A stretch of 64,000 nucleotides of DNA from Pseudomonadota bacterium (GTDB lineage Bacteria; Pseudomonadota; Gammaproteobacteria; Burkholderiales; Methylophilaceae), in contig JAKQIT010000048.1 in the NCBI GenBank assembly GCA_029556915.1, positions 166,623-230,622 on the forward strand. The letters are read 5' to 3'. Shown piece by piece: positions 29,293 through 37,214 of the stretch. Position 1 is the stretch's first letter. Each line of letters starts with the position of its first letter. Position numbers and translations under genes: made by a program. Below the pieces are notes generated by a model. The model did not search any database and was not told where the DNA came from. It was given only the letters and a program-made list of their open reading frames with translations.

Positions 29293-29297
29293 TTTAT

Positions 29298-29440
29298 GAG
29301 ACCTTTGCAAAAGTATTTCTATCGGCACATTTCGGCGTTGCGCGGTACTCGCAACATCGCTGTATAACGCATACTATCTCAGTTTCTGTGTTCCGTGCGC
29401 CTTGAACTGCACTCAATATAAACACTTTTGCAAAAGTCTC
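29298..29440. mobile_element. 143-bp MITE with IS5-like terminal inverted repeats
   Basis: Terminal inverted repeats of 21 bp (29298-29318 and 29420-29440) match at 19 positions and begin GAGACYTTTGCAAAAG. These ends match, from memory, the IS5-group (IS1106-like) elements of betaproteobacteria. The inside has no open frame for a transposase, so it is non-autonomous. The element fills nearly the whole gap between two minus-strand genes: 5 bp from the start codon of one and 1 bp from the stop codon of the other. I cannot identify a clean target duplication. Confidence 0.85.
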
Positions 29441-29441
29441 G

Positions 29442-30041
29442 TTATTGTTCATTTGTGGCTTCCTTATTCATGGCTTGGCGTATGGTCTCTAATTTTTTTT
29501 CATAACTTTGGGCATCGCCAAACGCTAAAAATTGCGCATAACGGCTATGCGTTCCCAATATTTTACGGGCATGTTTAATGGGGCAAAAATATTGCTCGGT
29601 CCGCGCGATAATCTCGCTCACATAAGCAATCATGCCGTTACCGTAGGCGCAATAGGTACAATGAAATATTTCAATAAAATTAAGATAGCTGAGTTGATGG
29701 CGGTCAAAAATAATGTAATCACCGCGTTTGACTTTTTTTATGCCATAAATGGGAAAACAGGTGAGTTGGTAAAAAGTGACAAATAAATCGGTAATAACCA
29801 GCGGAATAATCATGCTATAAATAATCGGCCCTGTGATGAGATTTTGTGGGCGATTGGTGACCAGCCAACTAAAAAAATTCTTTTTTAATTTTCGGTGCGC
29901 TTGTTTGACAGATTTTTCAAATTCAACGCGTTTGCCTTTAATTTGAAAATAAATGCTCGACTGTTGCTCGCTTAAGGCAGTGCGTAACTCATCTTCAAGG
30001 TGGTTGATTTGGCTAAGAAGTGCTTCAATGCGTTCGTTCAT
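29442..30041 (-). CDS. Conserved hypothetical membrane-associated protein with cysteine motif
   Basis: Protein of 199 residues without a function I can name. A coiled coil near 1-60 (LLSQINHLEDELRTALSEQQ) is followed by a basic stretch, a hydrophobic region (about 70-110, with SMIIPLVITDLFVTFYQLTCFPIYG) and a conserved-looking cysteine section FHCTYCAYGNGM and FCPIKHARK (about 125-165) that could bind metal. The stop codon lies 1 bp from the end of the MITE, so the C-terminus may be original. It probably once formed an operon with the beta-CASP gene downstream. Confidence 0.7.
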   Translation of the reverse strand: MNERIEALLSQINHLEDELRTALSEQQSSIYFQIKGKRVEFEKSVKQAHRKLKKNFFSWLVTNRPQNLITGPIIYSMIIPLVITDLFVTFYQLTCFPIYGIKKVKRGDYIIFDRHQLSYLNFIEIFHCTYCAYGNGMIAYVSEIIARTEQYFCPIKHARKILGTHSRYAQFLAFGDAQSYEKKLETIRQAMNKEATNEQ

Positions 30042-30099
30042 ATAAGCTCCATTTTTATTTTAATAAACGAGTGCAAAATGCCCCGAGCGATTTTAATGC

Positions 30100-30132
30100 C
30101 TCTGCGAGCCGCATAGAATAAGGCTTGCAGAC
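30100..30132. repeat. Dispersed hairpin repeat, copy 6
   Basis: Diverged arms CTCTGCGAGCC / GGCTTGCAGAC, loop gcatagaataa. CCCCGAG lies on the left (30081-30087) and GAAGATG on the right (30143-30149). It sits between the universal stress protein gene and the hypothetical gene upstream of it on the map. Confidence 0.85.
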
Positions 30133-30156
30133 CGATGCAAAAGAAGATGTTTAATT

Positions 30157-30612
30157 TTAGCGCATGTTAGCGATATTTTTAGCTAGTAAAACAGGCACGG
30201 TGCTTTTGCGTAAAATGGTTTCTGCATCACTGCCCATTAATATGCGCCCAACCCCGCGCAGGCCGTGTGTGCCCATCACAATCAAGTCGGCTGACCAGTC
30301 TTTTGCTTCTTCTAACACGAGTTTTGAAACACGATGAGCAACGGTTTCAAGTAACTTTATATCCGCTTGTACGCCTGCATTATTAGCTACTTGTTGCGCA
30401 TGATTTAATACTTTATTGCCGTGTTTGCGCAAAATTTCATCAATAAACACGGTGTTAATTCCTCCGTCAACATCCATCAGAGGATAATATAAATCAATAA
30501 CATGCAAAAAGCGTAACTGCGCATTAAGCGCTTTTGCAAGGTTAATCGCTTCAGTCATGCCGCAGTTTGAAGTTTCACTACCATCTATAGGGCATAGAAT
30601 ACGTTGATACAT
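30157..30612 (-). CDS. Universal stress protein (UspA family)
   Basis: Cytoplasmic stress protein of 151 residues. Start MYQRILCPIDGSETS and the nucleotide-binding signature VMGTHGLRGVGRILMGSDAETILRKSTVPVLL (G-2x-G-9x-G-S/T) indicate an ATP-binding UspA type. It follows the nitroreductase gene on the same strand with a 62-bp gap. In other bacteria such genes respond to low oxygen or redox stress through FixJ- or Anr-type regulators; a link to the nearby FixJ-like pair is possible. Confidence 0.92.
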   Translation of the reverse strand: MYQRILCPIDGSETSNCGMTEAINLAKALNAQLRFLHVIDLYYPLMDVDGGINTVFIDEILRKHGNKVLNHAQQVANNAGVQADIKLLETVAHRVSKLVLEEAKDWSADLIVMGTHGLRGVGRILMGSDAETILRKSTVPVLLAKNIANMR

Positions 30613-30674
30613 GGTTTACGCTCCCCAGTTTGTGTACGATTTTATCAACTCTTTATTGAAATATCTTGTTGTGC

Positions 30675-31277
30675 TCACACGTTGGCTGCCGCAGAAATAT
30701 TTGCCAAAATATATGGTTTTTTGCGTAGCACAGGCGCAATTGCATCATCAGGATAACCTAAAATAATCGGCGCGACTACGGTAAAGTCATCTGGCACGCC
30801 TAGTTGGTGTTTGACGCTGGTTAAGTTGAGCGCAGGTAAGGCGCTACCTATCACGCAGGTGCCTAAACCCAAGGCGCAGGCGGATAGCATAAAATTTTCT
30901 GCCGCCAGCCAGCAGTCTGCCTCTACGAATGGTGCAGCACTAGCACCGCAAATGAGTATTAACGTACCGGAGTTATAGAAAATATTGAAATCTGGCTGGC
31001 TAAAAAATTCCATTTTGTGCCCTGCATGAGGCGCACGTTGTTGAATGTCATCCAAAAACAAGGGTTTTGCAAGGTCGGATAGCTGGCGCAACAGATTTTT
31101 ATCTTGTATCACCACAAAGCCCCACGGCTCTTGATGAATGGCTGACGGCGCGCAAACTGCGGCTTCAAGCAAGGTACGCACAGTATCGCTCGTGACTTCT
31201 CGTGCTTTAAACTTGCGCACAGAGCGCCGAGCTAAAATGGTTTGAAAAATCGACATTTCAACTTTAGGTTTAAGCAT
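30675..31277 (-). CDS. Nitroreductase family protein
   Basis: FMN-dependent oxidoreductase of about 200 residues. ARRSVRKFKAREV at the N-terminus, PSAIHQEPWGFVVIQD and the C-terminal GLGTCVIGSALP / PIILGYPDD fit the nitroreductase family (PF00881). The physiological substrate is unknown. Start 31277 is used; an internal ATG at 31256 would remove seven residues and is equally plausible. It lies 89 bp after the FixJ-like gene on the same strand. Confidence 0.88.
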   Translation of the reverse strand: MLKPKVEMSIFQTILARRSVRKFKAREVTSDTVRTLLEAAVCAPSAIHQEPWGFVVIQDKNLLRQLSDLAKPLFLDDIQQRAPHAGHKMEFFSQPDFNIFYNSGTLILICGASAAPFVEADCWLAAENFMLSACALGLGTCVIGSALPALNLTSVKHQLGVPDDFTVVAPIILGYPDDAIAPVLRKKPYILANISAAANV

Positions 31278-31366
31278 AGCCAGCTTTCAAGTTTGGTTCG
31301 GTACGTGCAGTACACCATAGCAACATTTCTAGCGGGCGGTAATCCGCGTAAACACGTATATATTGT

Positions 31367-31975
31367 TCATTCGCTTTCATGCGCAATGCGCACTAAATCG
31401 AGTAGGTTTTGCGCCCCAGTTTTATGCATAATTTTAGATTTATGAATTTCAACAGTGCGATGACTAATACCAAGCTCACGTGCAATGTGCTTATTAGTGT
31501 GACCCAGCACGGCGAGTTGCATAACATCGCGCTCACGTTCAGTGAGTGTGGAAAGTTTTGAAACAGCATTTTGGTGACTGGTGTGGTGCGAAAGCATGGT
31601 TTCTGATAGCTCGATAGCGGCTTTCACCGAGGCGAGCAGTTTTTCACGTGTGACAGGCTTGGTTAAAAAATCCACCGCCCCAGCTTTCATGGCTTGCACG
31701 CTCATTGGAATATCACCATGACCAGTAAGAAAAATGACGGGTAATGCAATATTTCGTGTCAATAACACTTGATGTAGTGCCATGCCGTCCATACCTGGCA
31801 TGCGAATATCAATAATTGCACATCCCTTGCAATCGGGTTGGTAGCTATTTAAAAACGCTTCCGCACTCTCAAAGGCCTTGACCACCATATTTTCTTGTTC
31901 CAACATCAAGGTTAATGCGTCTCGAATAGCGGGGTCATCGTCAACAATAAAAGCAGTCGTGTGTGATGTGCTCAT
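31367..31975 (-). CDS. FixJ-type LuxR response regulator
   Basis: Protein of 202 residues: receiver domain (phosphoacceptor D56 in AIIDIRMPGMDG, conserved Thr and Lys in FLTGHGD and FLTKPV) followed by a LuxR/FixJ helix-turn-helix (LTERERDVMQLAVLGHTNKHIARELGISHRTVEIHKSKIMHKTGA). It is the partner of the histidine kinase encoded 21 bp upstream. The likely targets are the divergent DUF2934-PAS operon and the nitroreductase and Usp genes; this is inference from position. Confidence 0.93.
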   Translation of the reverse strand: MSTSHTTAFIVDDDPAIRDALTLMLEQENMVVKAFESAEAFLNSYQPDCKGCAIIDIRMPGMDGMALHQVLLTRNIALPVIFLTGHGDIPMSVQAMKAGAVDFLTKPVTREKLLASVKAAIELSETMLSHHTSHQNAVSKLSTLTERERDVMQLAVLGHTNKHIARELGISHRTVEIHKSKIMHKTGAQNLLDLVRIAHESE

Positions 31976-31996
31976 TGGCTGGCCTTAAGTATTGTG

Positions 31997-33166
31997 TTAA
32001 GTTGCAAAAGGTAAAGTAAAATGAAAGGCTGCACCTGAACTGCTCAGTGTATTAGGTTCAAACCATAATTGACCACCATTTGATTCAATTAAGGCGCGGC
32101 TAATGGCCAGCCCCATGCCAATGCCCGTGGGCTTGGTGGTAAAAAACGGCTCAAAAATACGTTTTACTGTATCAGGGCTTATACCAGGACCGCTATCTTG
32201 CACGCAAACATGCGCCATATTTAACTGTTGGTTAGTTTGCACAGTAACGGCAATTTCAGTGGCAGGCATTCCAGCACTGCGCATGGCTTCAACCGCATTT
32301 CTGAGTAAGTTTACCAAAACTTTTTGTACTTGAGTCCGGTTTGCCAGCACCGCTGGCATGTTTTTCTCTAGCTGCAGTTTGGGGAAAAACTCTTTATAGC
32401 CATCGGTTTTTGCGATATTGAGTGCATCTGTAACTAAGGTATTTAGTTCAAATGGAGCAACGGCTAATTTACCTTCATGCAAAAAAGCCAGCAGCTCATG
32501 TAGGCTTGAGCCAGCGCGCTGTGCTTGTGTTACGCAGCCTTCAAGTGCTCGCCTAAGCTTTTCGTGTTGCATATTAGTGTCTTTGAGCGCGTGCAAAGCT
32601 ACTTCGCTGTAAGCTGAAATGGCCGCAAGCGGCTGGTTTAACTCATGCGCAATCGCCGAAGCGGTGCGTGCCGCCACTTGCTGTTTGAAAATGGCTTCAG
32701 ATTCTGCACGTTGCTCTTGTAACGTTTTTTCTAGGTTTTTATGTTCGGTAATCTCTTGGGCAATGCCAATCAAGCGCGTTGCGTGGCCATCTTCAAAATG
32801 CATTTTACCCGCGGTGGCAATCCAGCGCTCGGTGCTATCTTTTGCATTAATAATACGAAATTCAGCTTTAAACTCGCCATTGCCAGCAGGGTCACTTGCT
32901 TGCACAATGGCGGCCTGTCGTGCAGCGCGGTCATCAGGGTGAATCGCAGCTAAAAACGCTTCATACGAAACGGTTTGTGTTGTGCCGCCGCCCCAAAGCT
33001 CGCACATTCGCTCATCCCAATACACGAGCTCATGGCGTGCATCAAAATCAAACACGCCTAAGCCGGCTGATTGCTTGGCTAGGCGCAATCGTTCCTCACT
33101 TTTTTGTAAGGCTTCAAAAAGTGCTTGCGCATTAAATTGTTGTTGGGCGGGTTTAGTCACAATCAA
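31997..33166 (-). CDS. PAS-domain sensor histidine kinase (FixL/TodS-like)
   Basis: Soluble kinase of 389 residues with no membrane segment. An N-terminal PAS domain (about 25-140) precedes a short coiled coil, the H box IAHELNQPLAAISAYSEVAL (His near 174) and the catalytic domain with LVNLLRNAVEAM, DSGPGI and TTKPTGIGMGLAI. The HELNQPL form is typical of FixL/TodS kinases. I see no FixL haem-binding signature in the PAS domain. The frame begins with TTG at 33166 without a clear ribosome binding site, so the exact start is uncertain. Confidence 0.9.
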   Translation of the reverse strand: MIVTKPAQQQFNAQALFEALQKSEERLRLAKQSAGLGVFDFDARHELVYWDERMCELWGGGTTQTVSYEAFLAAIHPDDRAARQAAIVQASDPAGNGEFKAEFRIINAKDSTERWIATAGKMHFEDGHATRLIGIAQEITEHKNLEKTLQEQRAESEAIFKQQVAARTASAIAHELNQPLAAISAYSEVALHALKDTNMQHEKLRRALEGCVTQAQRAGSSLHELLAFLHEGKLAVAPFELNTLVTDALNIAKTDGYKEFFPKLQLEKNMPAVLANRTQVQKVLVNLLRNAVEAMRSAGMPATEIAVTVQTNQQLNMAHVCVQDSGPGISPDTVKRIFEPFFTTKPTGIGMGLAISRALIESNGGQLWFEPNTLSSSGAAFHFTLPFAT

Positions 33167-33275
33167 TAATGGGGTAAAAGTAAGTGGTCACTTTAAAGGG
33201 TTTGGTGGGTGACTACTACGAATAAGTCTAGTTAAAAAGCATCACTCTGTCCATTTCAATAAGAAGGATTTTATA

Positions 33276-33291
33276 TAAGGGCAGACCCTTA
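33276..33291. promoter_or_regulatory. Palindrome in the divergent promoter region
   Basis: TAAGGG-caga-CCCTTA, a perfect 6-bp inverted repeat with a 4-bp spacer, in the 264-bp gap between the FixL-like kinase and the DUF2934 gene. It is a candidate operator for the FixJ-like regulator. The rest of this gap shows no gene. Confidence 0.45.
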
Positions 33292-33430
33292 CGTGTTTAC
33301 ACTAATTTACGAGTGGACGTGATTTAAGTACATTACATTAGTCGGCGGAACTTAACCAGCAACGGCTAGTTGCGAATATCCCCCTAGATAGGTTTCGTCG
33401 GCCTTTCTCAATATTGGAAGGAGTAAGGAT

Positions 33431-33706
33431 ATGGAACTTGCTAAAGTCACCCCACTTAATCCAATTCCAGTGTATGGCGTGGAAAAAAAGGAAAAGAAGC
33501 AGACTGTAGCCAAACTTAAACCTGAGAAAAAAGCCAAACCTAAAACCAAAACAACAAAAGCAAGCAAGACTGCAGACGATACAGATTTGAATTTTAGAGT
33601 TGCAATGTGTGCTTATTACAAGGCAGAAGCGCGTGGATTTGCGCCAGGTTTTGAAATGCAAGATTGGCTGGCTGCAGAAGCGGAGATGAAAAATGAAGGC
33701 CGCTAA
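33431..33706 (+). CDS. DUF2934 family protein
   Basis: Protein of 91 residues. The first ~50 are Lys/Thr/Ala-rich and disordered, the last ~40 (LNFRVAMCAYYKAEARGFAPGFEMQDWLAAEAEM) match the DUF2934 domain. Function unknown; such proteins are often encoded by stress-response clusters. AAGGAG precedes the ATG at good spacing. It overlaps the next gene by 14 nt, so the two are translationally coupled. It faces the FixLJ-like pair. Confidence 0.85.
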   Translation: MELAKVTPLNPIPVYGVEKKEKKQTVAKLKPEKKAKPKTKTTKASKTADDTDLNFRVAMCAYYKAEARGFAPGFEMQDWLAAEAEMKNEGR

Positions 33707-34100
33707 TGTTGTACCCATCAGACCGACGCTTGAGGCAAAGCGCCATGCTTGTATGTGTCATAGCGAGGAAGTTACTGCAGTACTGACACTGGACGACAAC
33801 GGTAGAATTTGCGACTGTAATCCAGCCGCTGCTCAGTTACTAGATTGCGCCCCAGCCAAAGTGGCGTGGAAACATATCTCAACCATTGTGCCGCAATTTG
33901 CCGAAACCGCTTTGGTACAAGGTGGAATTATCAACCCCAATTTGCGATTTTTATCGCATATAGGCTATCAGTTTGACTTAGTCGGGCTGAGTGGTGTACA
34001 CATCGCCTGTGCTCTATTTTTTAATGAGGTGGAAGATTTCGGCAGACATTGTTTGCGCATGATTATTAGGCCAATAAAGCAAGAGTATGTGCACATTTGA
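33693..34100 (+). CDS. Small stand-alone PAS-domain protein
   Basis: Protein of 135 residues with a PAS fold in the middle (AVLTLDDNGRICDCNPAAAQLLDCAPAKVAWKHISTIVP, about 30-70) and a cysteine cluster ACMCH (19-23) before it. There is no output domain. It could be a sensory partner for the kinase encoded divergently, or a redox sensor through its cysteines. GGAG precedes the ATG; it overlaps the DUF2934 gene by 14 nt. Confidence 0.75.
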   Translation: MKAANVVPIRPTLEAKRHACMCHSEEVTAVLTLDDNGRICDCNPAAAQLLDCAPAKVAWKHISTIVPQFAETALVQGGIINPNLRFLSHIGYQFDLVGLSGVHIACALFFNEVEDFGRHCLRMIIRPIKQEYVHI

Positions 34101-34112
34101 TATAGATTTGGA

Positions 34113-34559
34113 ATGAAAACTTTATTTCGACGGTTGCTTGTACTATTTGCTGTTTTAGCTAGTAATGCGTTTGCAGAAATCGCTATGCCTGCATTGCAAC
34201 AGTCTGGTGAAATAACTTTTGTCACAGGGGGCATTGCTGAAGAAGCGGAGTTGATGCGCAATGTTGCCAAAGATTACACGCTAGAAATTGTATTAGTACA
34301 AAGATTAGATAACCGAGAATACTTCTTAGCCGATGTAAATATTCAGATTTTTGATGCTACGCAGCAGCTTGTGTTAGAAACAAATACAGAAGGCCCATAT
34401 CTATACGCAAATTTACCCGCAGGCCGATACGTTATCGTGGCTACATTTAATGGCGAAACTAAGCAACAAAAAATGCAAGTAACGACAAAAAAACATCAAA
34501 AAGTGGTATTTTGGTGGCTAAGCAATGAGCCACTGCAACTAGAAGAAACTCTTGAATAA
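34113..34559 (+). CDS. Secreted carboxypeptidase-regulatory-like protein
   Basis: Exported protein of 148 residues with a signal peptide ending SNAFA near residue 21. The rest resembles a carboxypeptidase regulatory-like beta sandwich: ADVNIQIFDATQQLVLETNTEGPYLYANLPAGRYVIVATFNGE. Function unknown. It lies 12 bp after the PAS gene in the same direction and completes a three-gene unit. Confidence 0.72.
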   Translation: MKTLFRRLLVLFAVLASNAFAEIAMPALQQSGEITFVTGGIAEEAELMRNVAKDYTLEIVLVQRLDNREYFLADVNIQIFDATQQLVLETNTEGPYLYANLPAGRYVIVATFNGETKQQKMQVTTKKHQKVVFWWLSNEPLQLEETLE

Positions 34560-34592
34560 ATACAAGATTTACACATAACATCATTTACATCG

Positions 34593-34625
34593 GGCTGGAA
34601 GCCGCATGGATACTGGCTTGCAGAG
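34593..34625. repeat. Dispersed hairpin repeat, copy 7 (loop inverted)
   Basis: Diverged left arm GGCTGGAAGCC, right arm GGCTTGCAGAG, loop gcatggatact. The CTCGGGCG tail lies on the right (34639-34646), on the opposite side from that expected for this loop orientation. It sits between convergent genes. Confidence 0.85.
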
Positions 34626-34646
34626 CGTTGCATTTGCCCTCGGGCG

Positions 34647-35498
34647 TTATGGGCTGACAAAAACCGTTAAACCGCGTGCGCGTATTTGTTGCGCTACACC
34701 TTCAAGAAAATCAGATGATAATTGACTTAAGCGGTTAGCCTCAGCTTGATAAGATGGACGTGCCAAGCCATATAAATGCACGCCTTGCACGTAAGGTTTC
34801 ACCTCATAAATTAACGCTAGATAATCTGCAATGTCAGTTGCATTTGGCTGCTCTCCATCTAAGCCAAACATACAAGTTTGAATAAAAGTAGGGCAAAGTT
34901 CTGCACATTTCTTTAATCGTTCAATATGGCTTTGTGGGTTCAGATTCACGTCATTTATGCGTGCAATCGCTGCTTTTGAGCCCGCATCGACCTTAAACCA
35001 AACTTCACCATTACAACGCGCCAAGTCTTTCATACTTTCTAAAACGGTTGGCTTGTCCATCAAACTGCCATTGGTAATCAGCCTAACTTTTATGCCGCCT
35101 AAAAGATTAAATTCGCGCAATATTTTTTCGACTAATAAAACCACCTGTGGAAATTCTTTTGCGCTGGTGGGTTCGCCATTGCCAGAAAATGCAATGTCTT
35201 TTAAATGCCTATCGCCTTCTGCGACGTGCTGCTGCATAAAGTCACCATTGACCACATCGTTTAAGAGTGTGCGTAACTCGTGCGCAAGTAAATCCATTTC
35301 GATAGGGGGCGGCGTGCCGCGTCTGAGATTGGGCACACTGCAATAAATACAGCGCCAGTTACATGCGTTATTGGTGTTTAAGTTAACCCCGATTGAAACC
35401 CCACCTGCACGGCGAGAAACCACGGGGTACACATATTTCATACCGCTCACATCACGGTTATGGTCAGTGATGGTAAGAAATTTATTTTGAGTAGTCAT
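34647..35498 (-). CDS. Radical SAM protein of unknown function
   Basis: Radical SAM enzyme of 283 residues. The cluster motif CNWRCIYC lies near residues 46-53, preceded by SIGVNLNTNNACNWRC; FSGNGEPTSAKEFP and KVRLITNGSLM are the SAM-binding signatures. It resembles the COG0731-like group of stand-alone radical SAM proteins; the substrate is unknown. It is monocistronic and convergent to the secreted protein gene. Confidence 0.85.
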   Translation of the reverse strand: MTTQNKFLTITDHNRDVSGMKYVYPVVSRRAGGVSIGVNLNTNNACNWRCIYCSVPNLRRGTPPPIEMDLLAHELRTLLNDVVNGDFMQQHVAEGDRHLKDIAFSGNGEPTSAKEFPQVVLLVEKILREFNLLGGIKVRLITNGSLMDKPTVLESMKDLARCNGEVWFKVDAGSKAAIARINDVNLNPQSHIERLKKCAELCPTFIQTCMFGLDGEQPNATDIADYLALIYEVKPYVQGVHLYGLARPSYQAEANRLSQLSSDFLEGVAQQIRARGLTVFVSP

Positions 35499-35558
35499 CT
35501 TGCATATACTTTAGCTAATTTTGCTTATTAAGTCACGGTTTTATCAAACTTATGCGGT

Positions 35559-35575
35559 CTTAAGGTTTCGTTAAG
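35559..35575 (+). promoter_or_regulatory. PmrA/QseB-like direct repeat before the cytochrome operon
   Basis: CTTAAG-gtttc-GTTAAG, two hexamers 5 bp apart, as in the PmrA/QseB consensus (YTTAAK-N5-YTTAAK). A -10-like TATGAT lies at 35586-35591. The response regulator encoded in the same operon is of that family, so autoregulation is likely. Confidence 0.65.
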
Positions 35576-35625
35576 AAAACCTCACTATGATGCATTTCAA
35601 ATTATCATTAATAAAGGAGCGCAAT

Positions 35626-36279
35626 ATGCAAACCGTTACCTACCATAGACAAAAAGTGTATGACCCCGTTCTTCGTGTTATCCACCTTTGGAATGGCTTA
35701 GCAATTGTATTTCTTATGGTCACAATCTGGCTTTCCGAGTTGTTCGAAAAAGGTGTGGGTGAAGAAACATTATGGCATGTGCATATTTACGTTGGTTATG
35801 CACTGGTTGTTGGAATAGTTTCGCGATTGGTGTGGGGCGTGGTCGGACCAAAACATGCGCGGTTATCTGATATGTGGCACCCCGCTGTTTGGTGGAATGC
35901 AGTCCGCCATTTCAATCTACAAGCCAAGCCGCGTTTTGGGCATAACACGCTAGCAAGTGGGGCATATATCGCAGTTTATTTAATGCTCGTAGTGATGGCA
36001 GTCACAGGGCTGGGGTTAGCTGCAGTAGAGCATGGTATGGGGCCATTCAATACGTGGTTCGGCGATGCTCCTTGGCTGAAAGACTTGTTTGAGGAACCGC
36101 ATGAGCTGATTTATTACGCGCTGATGGGCTTTGTGCTGGTGCATATCGCCGCGCTCATTTGGCATGAAAACAAAGATAAAACGCCGCTCGCACAATCGAT
36201 GGTCACGGGCTATCAATATGAAGTAGAAGAAAATCATTCAACATCTATTTACACACCAGAAGGAGAAAGTAATGCGTAA
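35626..36279 (+). CDS. Cytochrome b561-type membrane protein
   Basis: Di-haem cytochrome b of the PF01292 family (Ni/Fe-hydrogenase cytochrome b subunit-like), about 217 residues with four membrane segments and histidines at RVIHLWNG, HVHIYVGYALVVG and LVHIAALIWHE. AGGAG precedes the ATG at 35626. No hydrogenase gene is near, so it likely passes quinol electrons to the two c-type cytochromes encoded downstream. It overlaps the next gene by 8 nt. Confidence 0.88.
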   Translation: MQTVTYHRQKVYDPVLRVIHLWNGLAIVFLMVTIWLSELFEKGVGEETLWHVHIYVGYALVVGIVSRLVWGVVGPKHARLSDMWHPAVWWNAVRHFNLQAKPRFGHNTLASGAYIAVYLMLVVMAVTGLGLAAVEHGMGPFNTWFGDAPWLKDLFEEPHELIYYALMGFVLVHIAALIWHENKDKTPLAQSMVTGYQYEVEENHSTSIYTPEGESNA

Positions 36280-36679
36280 CTATTTAATTTTATTCGGTTT
36301 TGTTGTTAGCTTGAATGCTTTTGCAGCAACTCCACAAGAACTGATAAAGCAATATGAGTCGCAAGCCAAGCAAGAAAACACTACTTTTACTAGCTTTTCA
36401 GCAGAACGCGGTGCAGCATTTTTTAAAACAGAACGCGTCCATAGCGATGGCAAAAAAGTGAGTTGCGCGACTTGCCATACGGCTGACCCGCGTAACCAAG
36501 GCAAAACAAGAGCCAATAAAGTAATTGAGCCAATGGCTGTGGTAGCTAATCCTAAGCGCTTCACCGATGCGGCCAAAGTGGAAAAATGGTTTGGGCGTAA
36601 TTGTAAAGATGTACTTGAACGGGCATGTAGCGCGCAGGAAAAAGGCGATTACATACAATATCTTTTAAGTGTTAAATAA
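36272..36679 (+). CDS. DUF1924 monohaem cytochrome c (SHP-like)
   Basis: Periplasmic protein of 135 residues: signal peptide ending NAFA near 18, haem motif CATCH near 67-71, and the DUF1924 pattern TFTSFSAERGAAFF and RFTDAAKVEKWFGRNCKDVL. The family includes the sphaeroides haem protein (SHP), an oxygen-binding cytochrome encoded with a cytochrome b and a diheme cytochrome c in Rhodobacter. The same set is seen here. Confidence 0.88.
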   Translation: MRNYLILFGFVVSLNAFAATPQELIKQYESQAKQENTTFTSFSAERGAAFFKTERVHSDGKKVSCATCHTADPRNQGKTRANKVIEPMAVVANPKRFTDAAKVEKWFGRNCKDVLERACSAQEKGDYIQYLLSVK

Positions 36680-36690
36680 GGAGCAAACAC

Positions 36691-37206
36691 ATGAAAAATT
36701 GGATGCAATATTTAATATTAGTTGCGGGCATGACATCGGCAGCCACACTGCTGGCAAGTGGTGGATTAGAAGAGGAAGGTGGTCGCCAAATGCCAGTTGT
36801 CAATAACAGCAAGTGGCAAGCCGAATGTAGCGGCTGTCATATGCTTTATCACCCAGGCTTATTACCAGAGAAATCATGGAGCAAGATGATGAATGGGCTG
36901 GATAAACACTTTGGCGAAAATGCAAGTTTGGATGCCGCAACCCGAGATGAAGTTACCAAGTTTTTGGCTGCCAATAGTGCCGATAAACAGGATAATCGTC
37001 GCTCAAAACGCATCAATCAGTCGATACCCGCAGATGCGACACCTTTGCGGATTACAGAAACGCGCTATTTTACCGCCAAGCATGATGAAGTTTCTGCCAA
37101 AACTTTTAAACGTAAAAGCATAGGCAGCCCATCAAACTGCGTGGCGTGCCATAAAAACGCAGAAAAAGGTGATTTTTCCGAGTCGCAAATTAAAATTCCG
37201 CGCTAA
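36691..37206 (+). CDS. Diheme cytochrome c (DHC)
   Basis: Periplasmic cytochrome of 171 residues with a signal peptide and two haem sites, CSGCH (about 47-51) and CVACH (about 150-154). The stretch NNSKWQAECSGCHMLYHPGLLPEKSW is typical of the DHC family, the redox partner of SHP. It ends 8 bp before the response regulator. Confidence 0.9.
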   Translation: MKNWMQYLILVAGMTSAATLLASGGLEEEGGRQMPVVNNSKWQAECSGCHMLYHPGLLPEKSWSKMMNGLDKHFGENASLDAATRDEVTKFLAANSADKQDNRRSKRINQSIPADATPLRITETRYFTAKHDEVSAKTFKRKSIGSPSNCVACHKNAEKGDFSESQIKIPR

Positions 37207-37214
37207 TATGCATT

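Noticed and set aside
33338-33718. Minus-strand open frame over the DUF2934 gene
   Set aside because: Antisense to a well supported gene with AAGGAG and a DUF2934 domain; product is Phe/Cys-rich noise from the lysine-rich stretch.
35626-36279. Hydrogenase cytochrome b subunit
   Set aside because: The fold family is right, but no hydrogenase genes are present; neighbours are c-type cytochromes, so a general quinol-cytochrome role is preferred.
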